A stretch of DNA of 64,000 nucleotides from Dactylorhiza incarnata (GCA_033032865.1 JAWHQI010000305.1:2731501-2795500); one strand, 5' to 3'. Shown: positions 34,163 to 44,582, numbered from the stretch's first letter. Notes: generated from the sequence alone by a model not told the origin. Numbers and translations: made by a program.

Positions 34163-34783
34163 GCCAAGGATAATGGAGGAATACCGGTGGCTCATGAAAA
34201 AGTGTTTACTCGTACTCATAGGACAAATAAAGCGAAAAAGGTCTTTGTAGATGATAAATTAAAGAAAGCATTTGTAAGTTTTTCATTTATTATTTTTTGA
34301 ATAAATTGTAATGTATTGATATTCTTATTTATATTCCAATTTATGTTATAGGAGATTTATACCTCTAAGCTAAACGAGAAGCAATCTAGAAGCAATTTAC
34401 CTTCTACTCAAGGTTCATGCATATATTATCCTGATTTGTGGGTTGAGGCATCAGGGGGTCCAAAAAATGGCCGTTGTTATGGATTTGGTAATTCATATAG
34501 TAAAAATATGACTTTCTTTGATACTAGCTCAGGCATACAAGTTGAAAATGACAAGTACAAAGATCGTATTAAAGATTTAGAGAATCAACAAATGGAGATG
34601 AGTAATAATTTTGAACGAAGAGTTGATGAAGTTGTTCAAAGTATTGTTAAGAATGCCGTTTCTACAGCTCTAGAGACGCATGGTATTTATCAAGCTCATC
34701 AATTTGCTTCCGGGAAGTTTCCTTCTCCAGGATTATATAGTTCTTCAGGTCATTTCTCTGCTCCAGATCCTGGCTATTTTTAA
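34163..34783 (+). pseudogene. Ptta/En/Spm-type plant transposase fragment (CACTA second ORF)
   Basis: Two exons. 34163-34273 (acceptor 'attgtag', donor 'gtaagt') encodes KVFTRTHRTNK...; 34353-34783 encodes EIYTSKLNEKQS ... DLWVEASGGPKNGRCYGFG, then a helical stretch with heptad-like Leu/Val positions. The WVEASGGPKNGRCYGFG block is the hallmark of the plant Ptta/En/Spm transposase family, accessory proteins of CACTA elements thought to bind DNA. The frame ends at TAA 34781-34783 in a Gly/Tyr/Pro-rich tail that continues in other frames, suggesting decay. The N-terminal part is not identified. Confidence 0.8.
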
Positions 34784-35409
34784 GCTGCAGCTCCTGGCTA
34801 CTATACTTCTCATGGCTATTTTCCAATACCAAGTCATCATCCTCATGCTCAATATCAAGTTGAAAGTCAAGCTCATGCTCCCACTCAATGCCAACCTTCC
34901 GAAGATCGTCATTATTCAGATCCACAAATTTATGTGTTGTTTTGGGTTTTAATTCTGTGTTAGATCACTTTACTTTTGTTATATTGATGTTTTGGTTATA
35001 TTTTAAACTTTGGTCAGGATGTATGAAAGTTTGAAGATGTATGTATGAAGGTTTGATGATATATGTAATTAGTTTGTTCGTGTATGAAAGCAAAGTTTCA
35101 CTTTGTATTAAAATTTCTTAATATATATGAAAGTTTGGTTATATGAGCTCGATATTGGGTATGCATTATATACATTTGATCATGTGTACTCTTTTAATTA
35201 TAGTGCATGTTATTACAAATTTATTTGTTGCTTTAATCAAAATAGTATTATTATTAATTAATTTTTCAATTTGGCTCACTCAAAAATAAAATTATTTGTG
35301 CTATATAGTGGTACTATTAAAATAAAATTGATGTCAAATATTTTTTATTACTAATTGAAAGAAACGATCCATCATCAATTTATCCACAAAATAATGTATT
35401 ATTAATATA

Positions 35410-35733
35410 TTTATTTCTTAGATTTGACGTTTATTAGCATCGAAATCTGCAATAATTTTAATGCTAGCTAATCTTAGGATCAAAATTATTTGATGGTGAT
35501 TAGCAACAAATTTTTTGTTGGTATTATCCCTTGCTAAATTAGCAAGCAATATATTCGTTGCTAAAATTCCCTTGCAAAACAGCAAGGAAAAACATCCTTG
35601 CTGAATTTAGCTAGGCTCAATTTAGAAAGGAAATCGTTTTGTTGCTAAATCCCTTGCTAATATAAATTAGCAACGAAATTTATGATTTAGCAAGGGATTC
35701 TTCTCCTAGCTAATAAGGATTTTTCTTGTAGTG
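35410..35733. repeat. Right CACTA terminus and subterminal repeats
   Basis: Multiple 'ttagcaaggg', 'cccttgctaa' and 'ttgttgctaa' motifs precede the inverted terminus TTTTCTTGTAGTG. The density exceeds that at the left end. Confidence 0.9.
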
Positions 35734-36520
35734 ACTAAAATATAAATAGGCCAAACATTCAATTCTAGTATCTAGTCTATGGTACTTTATTGAACCTTCC
35801 GGCTTTAGTGTGGAGCGCTTAAGATTGGATTTTGAACAAATGTATTCTCTCGCCTTAATCATCCGAGTATATGTCTAGTACAACACATGTTGTTTGCGCA
35901 CGCTAAAGCCCATTTTATGTGCATACTCGCAATACATTGTGTATGCCTCCTCCTCCGAATGGACAACTTGAAATACTACAGTGTCGTTGCCCTGAAAAAA
36001 CATTTTTTTGCAAAAATTAAGCATAGCTAACACTCATTTGCGAAACAGTAATAAAATTGTGAAACACTAAAAGATTCCGGCCGGACGATCGAAGCATATC
36101 TTCAAACAAATTTAGTCTTGTAAAAAATCCGTCCTGACAATTAACATACAGAATACGAAAACGTAAAATGAATGCAGGAAGATAGAACGCGGGACAGATG
36201 CAGGAACAATTTGTGCCAAAATTGCAGGAAAATTGCAGGAAGACCTAATGCAGCAGGAGGCCTTAAAGAAACACAGATTAATGCGTGAATCCTAAGCAAA
36301 AAACCAAAATAAAACGTAAAAAACCTTCATTTGGGTCTCCTCCTCCTCCATCACTTCAGCGGTAGCCATGATGAAGAGCTCTCTCCGGCGCCGGCGAGAA
36401 TCTGTTGGAATGCTGCCGAAGTGTTGAAGGTGGAGAGGTTTTTCGCGGAAGGAAAAGCGCGCGGGAGAAGAGAGCGGAAATTTTGCCCGAGAGAGAAGGC
36501 ATTCGGGTGCGGGCCAGGGG

Positions 36521-36614
36521 TATTTAAACCCACATAAAATTGATATACGGGATGCATATGTAACCATTTTCCCCGCTTTACACATCTACTTACCTTTTTC
36601 AACATCAACACTAC
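36521..36614 (-). repeat. Right near-terminal inverted repeat of the MULE
   Basis: Contains 'gggatgcatatgta' and 'tatttaaaccc', the complement of the left repeat. The putative TSD GAGACCGAAAA follows at 36615. It lies about 150 bp upstream of the transposase ATG (36369), so it should contain its promoter. Confidence 0.8.
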
Positions 36615-36625
36615 GAGACCGAAAA

Positions 36626-37182
36626 CCATGTTGTCCAATTTATGTGGCTTGATATTTAAACTTTTTTGCCCCCATGCAAAGATGTCCCCCCTTCACAAAC
36701 TACAAACTTCTAAGGGAGAAAAAGTATGAAATATAAATCTTACATGAAATTCAATTTTGGAGAGATATTATATCCAATGGAGTAATATTTGGTTATTGCA
36801 ATGCAAACACAACCAATCATTATTTTATGATTGAAACAAAATTATATCCTTCAATATTTTTCAAACTTAAGTTGTGTGCTTCGAGACTGAATCCCATAAT
36901 TTCAATAAGAATGGGTCAAACATCGTCTTCCTCCAGCCAATATTTTTTTTATATCTTCATCTTTTCGAAGTCATTTATCACTCATTCGACCACCTATTGT
37001 GGCGTGTAAGCAGTCAAAATTCATTGTTTCGACAAGAAAAATCCAAATCTACTATATATTTTGCAAAATTATTGGGGTGTTAGGGTGTGGGGAGGGCAAA
37101 CAGCCCCCCTTTGATCTGCCCCGGGATGGAGGTGCCACCACCCTTGAGTTGTGCAATAATCAAAGTATCGAGACCATATACT
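36626..37182. other. Unassigned AT-rich spacer
   Basis: No supported gene, TIR or tandem array. It ends at the G88 tract. Confidence 0.4.

Positions 37183-37270
<88 letters not shown>
37183..37270 (+). repeat. Uninterrupted run of 88 G
   Basis: A perfect poly-G run is flanked by 'accatatact' and 'tactaaggtac'. It is the longest homopolymer in the window. Poly-Gly ORFs across it are meaningless. It could form quadruplexes if real, or reflect an assembly or polishing artefact. Confidence 0.9.
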
Positions 37271-37271
<1 letters not shown>

Positions 37272-37580
37272 ACTAAGGTACTTTCATCTTACATTGTGTG
37301 TATGTAAATTTCCAAAGAAAAAAAATTTATTTACAAATGTGAGGAAGCATGTTTTTCTTAATTATTTGTACAAGCCATGCAATATCTACACTGACTTGTT
37401 TCTTATTAGTGACTAAAGGGTCGTTTGACACGGAAGTGGCGGTCGTGAATGCGGGGTTATGAACTGTCGTTCATGAACGTCCGGCCTCACCCAAGACACT
37501 CCATTTACTTTTATATATGTTCAAAATTAGTTTTTTTTTTCCGGTGGCGGTCACAACCATATTGTCATGTCAAACACTTA

Positions 37581-37846
37581 GGCTTCGTTTGGCGCGGTGG
37601 TGGCGGTCGTGAACGCCGTGGTCATGAACCGTCTTTCGTGTACGTCTGACCTCACCTAAAAAATTTATCCATTTTATGCTCAAAACTAGTTTATTTTATT
37701 TATCCATTTTATGCTCAAAACTAGTTTATTTTATTTTATGCTCAAAACTAGTGGTCGTAACCTTTGTCTTGCCAAACATACATTCTATGATAATGAAGTT
37801 TTTGATCAAACTCATCGGAGCAAATAAGCCGCACTAAAACGAAGCC
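37581..37846. mobile_element. Nested MITE M1 copy (266 bp)
   Basis: Ends 'ggcttcgtttggcgcgg' and 'ccgcactaaaacgaagcc', tta on both sides. The interior has a 29-bp direct repeat ('ttatgctcaaaactagttta' twice plus a partial third). Same family as the copy at 16155-16370. Confidence 0.88.
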
Positions 37847-37849
37847 TTA

Positions 37850-37979
37850 GGCTCCGTTTGGGGGGACTTATTTTCACCGGTCAAGCGGTTACGACCGCAT
37901 GAACCGGACCTTAATTAAGGTCCAGTTCATGCGGTCGTAACCGCTTGACCAGTGTAAATAAGTTCCTCCAAACGAAGCC
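37850..37979. mobile_element. MITE M2: 130-bp near-perfect palindrome
   Basis: Almost the whole element folds on itself: 'ggctccgtttggggggactt' pairs with 'aagttcctccaaacgaagcc', with the centre at 'ccttaattaagg' (about 37914). It is flanked by tta. A transcript would form a hairpin of about 60 bp. Confidence 0.9.
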
Positions 37980-38255
37980 TTAGTTTATGACGGTGAAGCT
38001 TTTGTCTAAACTCACCGGAGCAAAAACGCCGCGCCAAACGAGCCCTAATCATCTTGCAGGGTGAGACAAGTGCGTAAACAGCGTACTTTTAAATGGGCCT
38101 TTTTAATTAGTTACAGGCCTTCTTTGTGTACGCAGCCCATAACTTTTATCTAAAAGCATTCCTATTTTCTAAGAGAATTGGGCTCATATGGATTATCCAG
38201 CTTGGGATATAAGGCTGGATGTTTTTCTGACATACTTGTGTTCAAAATTTAGAGA

Positions 38256-38948
38256 TAGTTTGTTTCGGCGTTTTTTTTTCCAGGGGCGATGGGGAAAACA
38301 TCAAAAATGAAAAATTTGTTTGGTAAAACTTCTTTCTTTATTATCAACGCTCCAAAACGCTCAAGATTGGTAGCGGGCTTCGCCAATTCCACAAGAAATT
38401 GAGGCAAGATTAGATGATATGTCCGAGCTTGAGGCATGTAAGATAACAAAACAATTTAGTTTATGTTTTATTATTTATTTTAAATATTTGATTAATTATA
38501 TATCTAATTTTTTTAACTTCAATATTTTTAGCTATTGTAGAGAATCCCGGATTTTGTGTAGCTTTTGCATATCATTTAAATTGACATGATGTGCTTCATA
38601 TACAGTAATTTGCATGTTTTTCATTTATTTTTATTTCTAAGTATAAACTCTTGTTTGTGAATGTAGTTGTGATTTTAAAACATTCTTAGATTACATATTA
38701 TTTAAACCATCAAAACCAAACCAAACCGAACCATTCGGTCTCATTCAGTTCGGTTACAATGTTTGAGCGGTTCGGTTTGGTTCCAAAATTTTGGAACCAC
38801 ATATCTGTGGTTCGGTTTGTGATTTTGCTTGAAAATTGAACCAAACCGAACCGTTACAGACCTATTCAACATCAAAGCAGTCATCTTCGTCCATTCATAC
38901 GCGCTCTCATTCACAAAGCTCTAAAACATCACCGCCGAAACAAACAGA
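38256..38948. mobile_element. MITE M3, interrupted copy
   Basis: The left part (38256-38365) and right part (38868-38948) match the compact M3 at 39454-39646, including 'ttgtttcggcgttttt' and 'caccgccgaaacaaac'. About 500 bp inserted between them includes the GGTTCGG-rich block at 38705-38860. Flanking 'catatggattatccagctt' also matches 39381-39400, so a longer unit is duplicated. Confidence 0.7.
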
Positions 38949-39040
38949 GCTTTAATCCGTTATCATACAGCTGAACTTAAATCATTATTATCAAATAAAA
39001 GGCAATTGTTATAAGCACACCAGTTTTGACTATTCGCACA

Positions 39041-39378
39041 CCAAATTCTATGAGTTATTACGCGCCTTTTGAAAATATGTCTTGTACATGCATTTTTAGG
39101 AAAAGTGTTCAACATGAAAATTGTATATTTCGTCGAGATCTACAACTTTCATGTTGAACACTTTTCCTAAAAATGCACGCACAAGGCGTATTGTCGCCCT
39201 GATCGTAACTATAGTGATTTTTTGAAAATACGCCTTGTACATGCATTTTTAGGAAAAATGTTCAACACAAAAGTTGTAGATCTCGACGAGATCTACAATT
39301 TTTGTGTTGAACACTTTTCCTAAAAATGCATGTACAAGGCATATTTTTAAAAGGCGCGTAATAACTCATAGAAATTGG
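39041..39378. mobile_element. Foldback element with two internal hairpins
   Basis: Outer inverted repeats of about 35 bp ('ccaaattctatgagttatta' and complement at 39359-39378) enclose two consecutive long palindromes, 39085-39187 and 39231-39340. Each has arms of about 45 bp built on 'catttttaggaaaa' and 'ttttcctaaaaatg'. No coding capacity; TSD not evident. Confidence 0.88.
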
Positions 39379-39453
39379 CCTCATATGGATTATCCAGCTT
39401 AGGATATAAGGCTGGATGTTTTTCAGACATACTTGTGTTCAAAATTTAGAGCT

Positions 39454-39646
39454 ACTTGTTTCGCCGTTTTTATTCATTGGCAATGGGAAAACTTAAAAAA
39501 AGAAAAAACTTGTTTGGTAAAACTTCTTTCTTTATTAACAACGCTCCAAAAAGCTATTTTTGGCATTCAACATCAAAGTTGTCATCTCCGTCCATTCACA
39601 CCGCTCTCATTCCCAACGCTCCAAAACATCACCGCCGAAACAAACA
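39454..39646. mobile_element. MITE M3, compact copy
   Basis: Ends 'cttgtttcgccgttttt' and 'accgccgaaacaaac'. It is the intact version of the interrupted copy at 38256-38948. Confidence 0.7.
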
Positions 39647-39654
39647 AAGACTTA

Positions 39655-39856
39655 GGTTTCGTTTGGCTCGGCATATTTGCTCCGGTGAGTTTGGACAAAA
39701 ACGTCATTGTCATAGAAATATAGAATGTATGTTTGGTATGACAAATATTACTACCGTTACTAAGAAAAGAAATTAGTTTTGAGCATAAAATGTATGATAT
39801 GATAATGATATTTTTGTCCAAACTTACCGGAGCAAATAAGCCGCGCCAAACTAACC
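39655..39856. mobile_element. MITE M1, fourth copy (202 bp)
   Basis: Ends 'ggtttcgtttggctcgg' and 'ccgcgccaaactaacc', flanked by tta and taa. The interior 'tatgtttggtatgacaaa' and 'taagaaaagaaattag' match other M1 copies. Confidence 0.8.
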
Positions 39857-39859
39857 TAA

Positions 39860-41386
39860 ATCATTATTATCAAATAAAATGATCTAATTTTTTTAACTTA
39901 AATAATAAAATTAATTAATATGTGTATGCGAGGGCACCTTTTGGGACTGAAAAAAATCCGCTAAAGCACAACCCTAAACATTTGGAATTTTCGAACAAGT
40001 TTGAGAACTTTCACTTTTCCGGCTAGATGATTATCAACAACTACTCTAAAGATAAAAAATTAATTACTTTGGGTTAATATTTTGGACTGTTTAATGACTA
40101 GAAGACACAATTGATTGGTTTTTAACTTGTTAAAAAAAATTGTTTGCGGATAATTACATATTGTTTTTGGATATATTTTTTAGAAAAACTGTAGTGCGGT
40201 TAACAAATAGTTGCGAATAGTCAACATTGTAGTGCGTATATCAACAACCTTATATAAAGGGTTAGGATGTTCAGAGCTTAAAGAAAGTGGTAATGCACTA
40301 ATGCACGCTCATATGCTTCAAGTGGAACTTCGTAAGAGGTTGCTCAAGCAACACGGTCGAGGAACTTCATTGAAGGCTTCTCTTGGGTCACTGCTGAGGA
40401 ACTTCGTCGAAGTCTTCTCATGTACCACTACCGACAATCATGAGCATGCACGATAGAGGGGCCGCACTTGAGCTCACAATCAAGGAACTCGTCTGCGCCC
40501 TAGTCGTCACTGAAGGCAAGCTCTTGCACTCATCACCAAATAGTGCGGACAAACGGATAATGTACATAGTGCATGCTACAAGAGAGCATCCATCCCCACA
40601 ACATTGTGTGGGACGTCGTCGGAGGAAGAGAAGCAGCCAACAAAGCACTAAACTATTTGGGTTCTCTGGCGATGGTTCTGAAACTCCGAATCTAATTCAG
40701 GATTCGGGTAAACGTCTATGCGGCCTTCGGGCACCACGAAGAGTTTCGGATTTAGCTAAAATCGTATCCCTAACTTTTGGAAGATATGACTCATAGGTCA
40801 TTTTTAATAAAGCTTATGACTTAGCACATGCTTTGCGGAATTTCCTACTTGAATGAATCTGCAGCTCAGTCTTAGACTTGGCATAATTTCTCAACGACCT
40901 GAAGCATGTATCTTACCCCAAACACACCGGTGGCATCCGGCCATCAGACCACCACCCAACGGTGCGCCTCCCTCCAGGGAGTCAATCGGCGGTGGCGGCG
41001 CGGCCTGTGGTTTGTCCGAGCAGTGTGGAGAACGACGGGAAGTCAATTCCGTTTGCTACATCGGCGAACCTATTTTAATCTCATCGAATTAATGATTGGA
41101 TCCCGCAGCAGATCCTCAGTTCAATGTGCTATGGGGGAAGTCAGGAGATGTCTACTTTTCCATCAAATCTATCTTTCTTTATTACAAAATTTCAAACTTT
41201 TTGTAAGTTTGAAACTTTAGGAGATGAAGAACCGAGAATATGTTGAGCATTAGCGCAGGAGACAACCAAGCTCAAACAAAAAAATAAGTAAAAAATAAAA
41301 GTAGAATTGACATAAATATAAAAAATAAATTAAAGCTTTTCTCCTTTTTTTATTAAACAATCAGGGTTCTTTTTTTTGTTAACAAT
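39860..41386. other. Unassigned intergenic sequence
   Basis: Short open frames around 40211-40796 give no recognisable domain and lack convincing splice structure. It could be decayed retroelement sequence. Nothing further can be supported. Confidence 0.35.
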
Positions 41387-41389
41387 TAA

Positions 41390-42665
41390 GGGACAGGTTG
41401 GGAGGGTTTTTTAGCTCTTTTTTGTTTTTTTGAAAAACTTCATCGTACCTAACAAATCGTTTGGATTATAAGCATGTTGGAAAAGTTCTACTCCTTTTGA
41501 AAAGTCACGTGTCCCCTATTTTTCAACCTTTTCGGGTGCACATTTTTGGCCCGAGCGCTCATTTTTTTGCCCGATCGCGCATTTTCCGTCTGGACGCGCA
41601 TTTTTTTCGCCTAAGTGCGCATTTTTCGACCGGGCACGCATTTTTTGCGCGCGCGCATTTTTCGCGCGGGCATGCATTTTTCGCTCAGGCGCGCATTTTT
41701 TCGCCCGGACACGCATTTTTTCGCCAGGGCGCTCATTTTTCGCCCGAGCGCATTTTTTCGCCCAGGCGCGTATAGTTCTCCCGGGAGCGCAATTTTCACC
41801 CGGGCGCGCATTTTTCGCCGGGACACGCATTTTTCGCACGGGAGCGCATTTTTCGCAAAGGACTCGCATTTTTCGCGCGGGCGCGCATTTTCCACTCGGG
41901 CGGGTAGTTTTTCGCGCGGGAGCACAATTTTCCACGCGGGCGCGCAGTTTTTCGCTCGTGCACGCATTTTTCTCCCGGACTTTCATTTTTTCGCCTGAGT
42001 GCGCATTTTATCCCCTGGGCGCGCATGTTTCTCCTGTGCATGCATTTCTTTGCCCGAGCGCACATTTTTCGCCCTGGCGCGCATTTTTTGCCTGGGCGCT
42101 CTTTTTTCTCCTGCGCGCATATTTTTCGCCCGGTCGAAAAATGTTCGTCCGGGAAAAAAAAGAGCTCTCGGGCAAAAAAATGCAAGCAGGGCGAAAATTT
42201 TTTGCCTGGACGAAAAATGCGCGCCCGGACGAAAAATGCGGGTCCGGGTGAGAGATGCGCACCGGGACGAAAAAATGCGCGCCCCGCGAAAAAAATGCGA
42301 GCCCTTGCGAAAAATGGGCGTTCAGGCGAAAAATGCTCACCCGGGCTATAAATGGGCGTTCGGGAGAAAAATGCGCGCCCGGGAAAAAAATACTCGTCCG
42401 GGCAAAAAAAAAAGGGGTTTCGGGCGTAAAGTGCACGTCCGAGCGAAAAATGCGCGCCCGGCAAAAATATGCTCACCGGCAAAACGTCGCCGCAACCGAG
42501 ATTTCTCAAACAGTTTATAAAGTGTTTCTCATTTTTGAAAATCTCTACAAAAAGAGTTCATCCAAACAGATCTCTTTTTGCAATAGACATTTTCTAAAAG
42601 CACATTTTCCTACCATCCTTTTTGCCGCTACTCATTCTTTCTGAAAAGCCCTCCCGAACAGGCCC
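41390..42665. mobile_element. Harbinger-like non-autonomous element filled with a strand-switching minisatellite
   Basis: The left end 'gggacaggttgggagggtt' and right end 'aagccctcccgaacaggccc' form imperfect terminal inverted repeats, flanked by taa (41387-41389, 42666-42668). The interior 41530-42480 is a GC-rich minisatellite with a unit of about 20 bp. No transposase is encoded. The 3-bp taa TSD fits the PIF/Harbinger group; the family itself is not recognised. Confidence 0.75.
41530..42480. repeat. Minisatellite that inverts orientation near 42136
   Basis: From 41530 to about 42135 the unit reads 'cgcgcatttttcgcccggg' on the plus strand, about 30 copies. From about 42140 to 42480 the complementary unit 'cgaaaaatgcgcgcccggg' is on the plus strand, about 16 copies. 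The switch point 'cgcccggtcgaaaaatg' is itself palindromic. Long ORFs on both strands follow from the stop-poor composition and are not genes. Confidence 0.92.
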
Positions 42666-42949
42666 TAAACCTTTTGGTGATATGACCTCTTCCCAGCATC
42701 AGTCTGATCTCTCTGAAACCCGATAGCGATTCATAAGTACTGATGCGTACTCATACAAGACTCTTATCATTTATATGCATATAAAGAGGTGGTTACTCCC
42801 CAAGGCCACTATCATGATGAGGGGAGAGTGGGGAAGTGGGCAAGCCCACTCCCTCCATGACCAACCGCCATCGTCGAACCACCCGTAGCCATGTCGCAAC
42901 GCTACCGCGCGGAGCTACCGCGCGGTAGCGCGCAAGCCGCCCCTCCACG

Positions 42950-43170
42950 GGGGCGCAACCTAACCGCACCCGCTTGGGGTGCGGCCAAGCCGCACCCATT
43001 GTGGGGTGCGGCCAAGCCGCACCCTTAGTGGGGTGCGGCCAAGCCGCACCCCCTTTGGGGTGCGGGCACCCCTAGTGGGGTGCGGGCACCCCTAGTGGGG
43101 TGCGGCCACCCCTAGTGGGGTGCGGCCAAGCCGCACCCCCTTGAGGTGCGGCCTAACCGCACCCCTTGGG
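42950..43170 (+). repeat. Palindromic U3 array of family-B LTR
   Basis: About eight units are based on GGGGTGCGGC-caa-GCCGCACCCC, with perfect 10-bp arms and a three-base loop. The mirrored array in the minus-strand LTR (55250-55560) uses the same arms with more variants. Confidence 0.92.
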
Positions 43171-43549
43171 GTACGGTCGAGCCCCCTCCGCATGGAGGGG
43201 TTCGGGGGTGTCCGCCCCCTCCAGGCTCGCTGTGCGCCCTTTGGGCCCCGGATTTCACTCGGAGCGCTCCCGCGCTCGTAACATGCTCAGAACGCCTCTA
43301 AGCGCGTTCGGAGCACTTCCGTGTTCGTTGCGCGCTCAGAACGCTTCCGAGCGCGCTTGCGCACCCGGAGCACTTTCACATTTTTGGTACGCTCACTTTT
43401 TGTCTTTCTGACTTCTCACATTTTGTCTTTCTGGCATGCTCACTTTTTGTCTTTCCAGCTTCTCAGATTTCAGGAACAGCTTGACGTCTTTTTCGCCTCC
43501 AACAAAACTGTCCGAACTGCGAAATTACCGAGCTACCCCCGACCAAAGC

Positions 43550-43558
43550 TATAAAAGG
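43550..43558 (+). promoter_or_regulatory. TATA box of family-B LTR
   Basis: TATAAAAGG follows 'gaccaaagc' and precedes 'agccatagggc'. The counterpart on the minus strand is at 54753-54761, with similar flanks. Confidence 0.75.
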
Positions 43559-43709
43559 AGCCATAGGGCTTTATTTCAAGGGACCTTGCCTTCTGGACCC
43601 GAGAGAGCTTCTTGCAGACTTTCGCGGAATTCTCCTTCGGGACTCGAAGATTTCCTTCGTCCCGAAAGGCGACTCAGCATTCTCACTTTTGTTCTCCGGA
43701 GCATCTCAC

Positions 43710-44226
43710 TGTTGAAACCGACAACTCGGTCTTTGTGGAGTTCGGGGCCCTCAGCGAGGCTGAGGGGCGACCAACCCTTACTCCCCCCAAGGGAGAGCTC
43801 TAGGTTGAAGGTGTTGGAACTAAAACTGGACCAAGGGCTTAGTGGGGAGGTCCCGCCACATACCCGGAAGTCCCCTTGGAACTTCCCCTCCCAAGCCACT
43901 ACTAGGCTTGGGCACCACTAGAGCCTCTCCTCACCCCCTAGAGAGACTTGGGGAGGGAGAGAGGGAAGGAGAGAGCTAGCCTAGAGATGAGAGATCCCTC
44001 CAAATGGTGCCCCCTTGGTCCTATTTATAGGATTCTTGAAGTTGGGCTGCAAATAGCCAGAAACTGGTTTGCCAGATTACCGAAATACCCCTGAATTGGG
44101 TTGCGGGTAGCCGAAACCCGCTGTTCTGAAATGCTAAGCGTAGACCACCGGACTACGAATAGCCAGAACTGGACTATGAATAGCAAAACTGGACGAGGGG
44201 GGGGGGGGGGGGGGCCTCCCCTGGGC

Positions 44227-44275
<49 letters not shown>

Positions 44276-44582
44276 CGAGACCCCCTCCCCCTCTCCGCCC
44301 CAACCTCTTGGGCAAGAGGGGGGGCGAGACACCCTCCCCCTCTCCGCCCCAACCTCTTTGGGTGAGAGGGGGGGCGAGACCCCCTCCCCCTCTCCGCCCC
44401 AACCTCCTGGGCGAGAGGGGGGGTGAGACCCCTTCCCCCTCTCCGCCCCAACCTCCTGGGCGAGAGGGGGGGCGAGACCCCCTCCCCCTCTCCGCCCCTG
44501 CCGCTCTTTCTGCGTGGTTCGATGCTACCAAACTGCCTCCCCCGGATCCTTGGGAGTACTCGACGAATATCGGGGTTGTACA
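43710..44582 (-). repeat. 3' LTR of A2 (873 bp)
   Basis: On the minus strand it begins TGTACAACCCCG (44582) and ends GGTTTCAACA (43710). TATAAATAG is at 44030-44022. The U3 array at 44195-44500 has five 48-bp units plus G tracts of 18 and 47. Confidence 0.93.
44195..44500 (-). repeat. U3 array in A2 3' LTR, five units plus G47
   Basis: Unit of about 48 bp on the plus strand: 'cccctctccgccccaacctc' then 'ctgggcgagagggggggcg'. CTCTC(C)GCCC pairs with GGGCGAGAG, with one bulged C. Tract 44229-44275 is 47 G and 44197-44214 is 18 G. The 5' LTR of the same element has three units. Confidence 0.92.

Larger units (their letters stand above)
27175..35733. mobile_element. CACTA (En/Spm-type) element inserted in the MULE transposase
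   Basis: Termini CACTACAAGAAAA (27175) and its reverse complement TTTTCTTGTAGTG (ending 35733), flanked by the 3-bp duplication act (27172-27174, 35734-35736). Both ends carry subterminal copies of TTAGCAAGGG and TTGCTAA in both orientations, as expected for CACTA transposase binding. The interior has a truncated TNP2 fragment and a Ptta/En/Spm-type fragment but no complete transposase, so the element is non-autonomous. It splits the FAR1 domain of the host MULE, hence is younger than the MULE. Confidence 0.95.
25114..36369 (-). pseudogene. FAR1/MuDR-like MULE transposase (mudrA type), disrupted
   Basis: DDE transposase, with exons read on the minus strand. Exon 1 from ATG 36369 encodes MATAEVMEEEETQMK and ends at a GT donor. 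The next exon follows 'ttttttcag' near 36000 and encodes the FAR1 DNA-binding start (YTMYCEYAHKMGFSVRKQ) with a premature TAG soon after. The CACTA element (27175-35733) splits this domain. The frame resumes before SKFVDEHNHPL with TGA where the family has Trp. The MULE catalytic core follows (first Asp in IIFDTTYR, second in SDQDQAM), with another Trp-position TGA near 26475. The SWIM finger (CSC..CKH) lies at 25725-25880, and a C-terminal tail (DPATVRPKG) at 25375-25581. Several nonsense mutations plus the insertion make it non-functional. Confidence 0.85.
16646..36614. mobile_element. Decayed MULE (MuDR/FAR1-type) with Ulp1-like gene, carrying nested insertions
   Basis: Near-terminal inverted repeats match between left 16688-16742 and right 36521-36582; both contain TACATATGCATCCC and a TTTAAATAC-type block. 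The 11-bp motif GAGACCGAAAA occurs as a direct repeat at 16635-16645 and 36615-36625, a plausible MULE-sized target duplication. A FAR1-like transposase runs on the minus strand and a C48 (Ulp1) peptidase on the plus strand, a combination known from Ulp1-bearing plant MULEs such as Kaonashi-type elements. A copia derivative and a CACTA element have inserted inside. The termini are inferred from the candidate TSD. Confidence 0.8.
37417..38045. mobile_element. Tourist-like MITE M1 containing two nested MITEs
   Basis: The outer element has ends 'agggtcgtttgacacgg' and 'ccgcgccaaacgagccc' with flanking taa (37414-37416, 38046-38048). It is interrupted at a tta site by two further MITEs in tandem (37581-37846 and 37850-37979). 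The three tta copies (37578, 37847, 37980) are consistent with successive insertion. Confidence 0.85.

Noticed and set aside
40211..40796. Possible host gene
   Set aside because: Short frames without a recognisable domain, consistent splice sites or a plausible start; left as unassigned.
41516..42520. Overlapping 100-240 codon ORFs rich in Arg, Ala and Phe
   Set aside because: They are products of a stop-free 20-bp minisatellite read in all frames and both orientations.
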